Below are positions 4,856 through 5,697 of a stretch of 5,697 nucleotides of DNA, piece after piece; positions within the stretch are counted from its first letter, which is position 1; the number at the start of each line of letters is the position of its first letter. The stretch comes from an uncultured bacterium (GTDB taxonomy: Bacteria; Planctomycetota; DG-23; SLPQ01): NCBI GenBank assembly GCA_937863625.1, contig CALMGO010000444.1, positions 1 to 5,697 of the forward strand, read 5' to 3'. Under the pieces are notes generated by a model. That model was not told the DNA's origin and ran no database searches. It saw nothing but the letters and a program-made list of their open reading frames with translations. The translations under genes were made by a program, and so were the position numbers.

Positions 4856-4978
4856 TTAGTAACCCCACACCGCAAAAGCGATGAGCGCGACAATCAACAC
4901 AAGCACCGTGAGAGTGAAGCTCTCCAACCCTGCCCGAACCGTACTTACATTTCGCTCTTCCTGCGTGGCGTAGCACAT
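4856..4978 (-). CDS. 40-aa single-pass membrane peptide, first gene of the small-gene operon
   Basis: A hydrophilic N-terminus (MCYATQEERNVSTVRAGLES) is followed by one membrane segment at residues 21-38 (FTLTVLVLIVALIAFAVW) ending in GY. The ribosome binding site GAAGGAGG lies 5 bp before the ATG and is among the best in the window. The stop is one base from the next ATG. Family not recognised; such peptides occur in phage early regions and may alter host membrane functions, but no role can be assigned. It is the first gene after the 144-bp gap, so the operon promoter should lie in that gap or further upstream. Confidence 0.7.
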   Translation of the reverse strand: MCYATQEERNVSTVRAGLESFTLTVLVLIVALIAFAVWGY

Positions 4979-5001
4979 GGCGTCCTCCTTCGTTTTGTTG
5001 C

Positions 5002-5033
5002 GGGCGGGGTATGCCCCCCGGCTTTCCCCGCCC
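5002..5033. repeat. GC-rich 8-bp inverted repeat in the operon leader
   Basis: GGGCGGGG (5002-5009) and CCCCGCCC (5026-5033) are exact complements around a 16-base spacer. On the minus strand the stem would form just upstream of the ribosome binding site of the 40-aa gene. It is followed by GCAACAAAACG with no run of U, so it is not a classic terminator. It could shape the 5' leader or act as a protein site. In the rest of the 4979-5122 gap I see no convincing promoter; CCTGT/ACAGG arms at 5045-5068 are weak. Confidence 0.4.
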
Positions 5034-5122
5034 ACACGCTGACACCTGTTTGACCTGCTGTGGACAGGCCCCCGATCTATTGCACGCCCCGAATGGGTAG
5101 GGGGTTAAAGTTGCGTTGATGG

Positions 5123-5697
5123 TTAACCCTGCCAGTCTTCAGCCTCTCGACGCGTGATGAAGAAGTGAATGCCGTGCGAACACTCAACAAGTGGATTATC
5201 GTCGTAGGAGTCTGGCCGCACAACCTTGCCAACCTCGTACTTGAAGCTGCTGTCGTGCAACCCGTAGCACTCTTGAGCACGCGACCCGTCCGGCATATGT
5301 ATTGCGCGGACTATGGCGCGTGATGCTCTGCACTTGCGAGAACCAACGTAGGTCAAGCGGCTAGCTCCAGACGGGATGCGCAGTTCAACAACAGCCCCGT
5401 TGCGGCACTTTTTCCAGGCGGTGAACGCCCCAACCTGCGGGCAAACCTGCGTCAAGGACGTTGCCTTGATAGTGTCCAGGTTGGCCCCGTACAGGTTGGC
5501 CCTGTACAGGTTGGCCCCGGACAGGTTGGCCCTGTACAGGTTGGCCCCGGACAGGTTGGCCCTGTACAGGTTGGCCCCGTACAGGTCGGCCCCGTACAGG
5601 TCGGCCCCGGACAGGTTGGCCCCGTACAGGTTGGCCCCGGACAGGTCGGCCCCGGACAGGTCGGCCCTGGACAGGTTGGCCCCGGACAGGTCGGCCC
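5123..5697 (-). CDS. pentapeptide-repeat protein with DUF5758-like C-terminal domain (partial, N-terminus outside window)
   Basis: The visible part is 190 codons, open to the right edge, ending in TAA at 5125-5123. It begins with about 14 pentapeptide repeats of the form A(N/D)L(Y/S)(G/R), the right-handed quadrilateral beta-helix type in which the central Leu points inward. A C-terminal domain follows: KCRNGAVVELRIPSGASR, GSRKCRASRAIV, SSFKYEVGKVV, then ECSHGIHFFITRREAEDW, matching the domain (DUF5758, to my knowledge) found after pentapeptide repeats in phage and bacterial proteins. Some pentapeptide proteins mimic DNA and protect gyrase, but nothing here shows that function. A TTG at 5455 is an internal Leu codon, since the frame runs on through the repeats. 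A 144-bp gap separates it from the next gene, so it may be a separate transcription unit. Confidence 0.85.
   Translation of the reverse strand, partial: ADLSGANLSRADLSGADLSGANLYGANLSGADLYGADLYGANLYRANLSGANLYRANLSGANLYRANLYGANLDTIKATSLTQVCPQVGAFTAWKKCRNGAVVELRIPSGASRLTYVGSRKCRASRAIVRAIHMPDGSRAQECYGLHDSSFKYEVGKVVRPDSYDDNPLVECSHGIHFFITRREAEDWQG
5477..5697 (-). repeat. 15-bp tandem repeat array encoding the pentapeptides
   Basis: Fourteen complete units and an 11-bp partial one, each close to CAGGTTGGCCCCGTA on the plus strand. Units differ at only three positions: 6 (T/C, Asn or Asp), 12 (C/T, Gly or Arg) and 14 (T/A, Tyr or Ser). Part of the array (5492-5551) is a 30-bp higher-order repeat of two unit types. 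The array continues past the window edge. Confidence 0.95.

Noticed and set aside
5002..5033. Intrinsic terminator after the pentapeptide gene
   Set aside because: The stem is strong but no T-tract follows on either strand, and it lies about 90 bp past the stop, next to the following gene's ribosome binding site.
5123..5455. A stand-alone 110-aa gene starting at a TTG at 5455
   Set aside because: The frame is open upstream through the pentapeptide repeats, so the TTG is an internal Leu codon.
5477..5697. Regular short repeats that could suggest a CRISPR array
   Set aside because: The 15-bp period has no spacers and translates cleanly into pentapeptide repeats in frame with the downstream domain.

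Overview
The window is a stretch of phage or prophage DNA, GC-rich and probably from a Gram-negative host; host genus cannot be named from the sequence. All phage genes run on the minus strand, right to left, with stop/start overlaps and strong purine-rich ribosome binding sites. The plus strand carries one real gene, a transposase. That gene belongs to an insertion sequence that landed inside the phage operon.

Right to left: (1) the C-terminal part of a pentapeptide-repeat protein (5123 to beyond the right edge), built on a near-perfect 15-bp tandem repeat; (2) a 144-bp gap with a GC-rich inverted repeat; (3) a tightly packed chain of small genes: a 40-aa membrane peptide (4856-4978), a 47-aa basic protein (4711-4854), a 73-aa Cys/His protein (4487-4708), a 105-aa protein (4170-4487) and a 59-aa Cys-rich protein (3988-4167); (4) a recombination block: ERF-family single-strand annealing protein (3294-3986), a 63-aa HTH protein (3090-3281), a Gp157-like coiled-coil protein (2563-3090) and a 72-aa protein (2352-2570); (5) the first four codons of a further gene (2325-2337), broken by the insertion sequence, whose continuation appears at the left edge (1-36).

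The insertion sequence occupies 37-2324. It has 22-bp imperfect terminal inverted repeats beginning GGCTCTTCG, a 7-bp flanking direct repeat AAATTTC, an ISL3-family transposase on the plus strand (976-2310) and, inside the same ends, a complete D12-class DNA adenine methyltransferase on the minus strand (102-929). The methyltransferase is therefore a passenger of the element and not a phage operon gene. Removing the element plus one target copy restores an open frame reading MREIYDHKSFLEGD behind a good ribosome binding site, which supports the boundaries independently.

The methyltransferase points the same way as the phage operon while the transposase points against it. Phage operon readthrough would therefore run antisense across the transposase and then in sense through the methyltransferase. 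That is inference from orientation. The most unusual items are the methyltransferase-carrying ISL3 element, the possible re-start of the interrupted phage gene from a GTG at the methyltransferase stop codon, and the pentapeptide repeat array whose unit-to-unit differences all change the amino acid.
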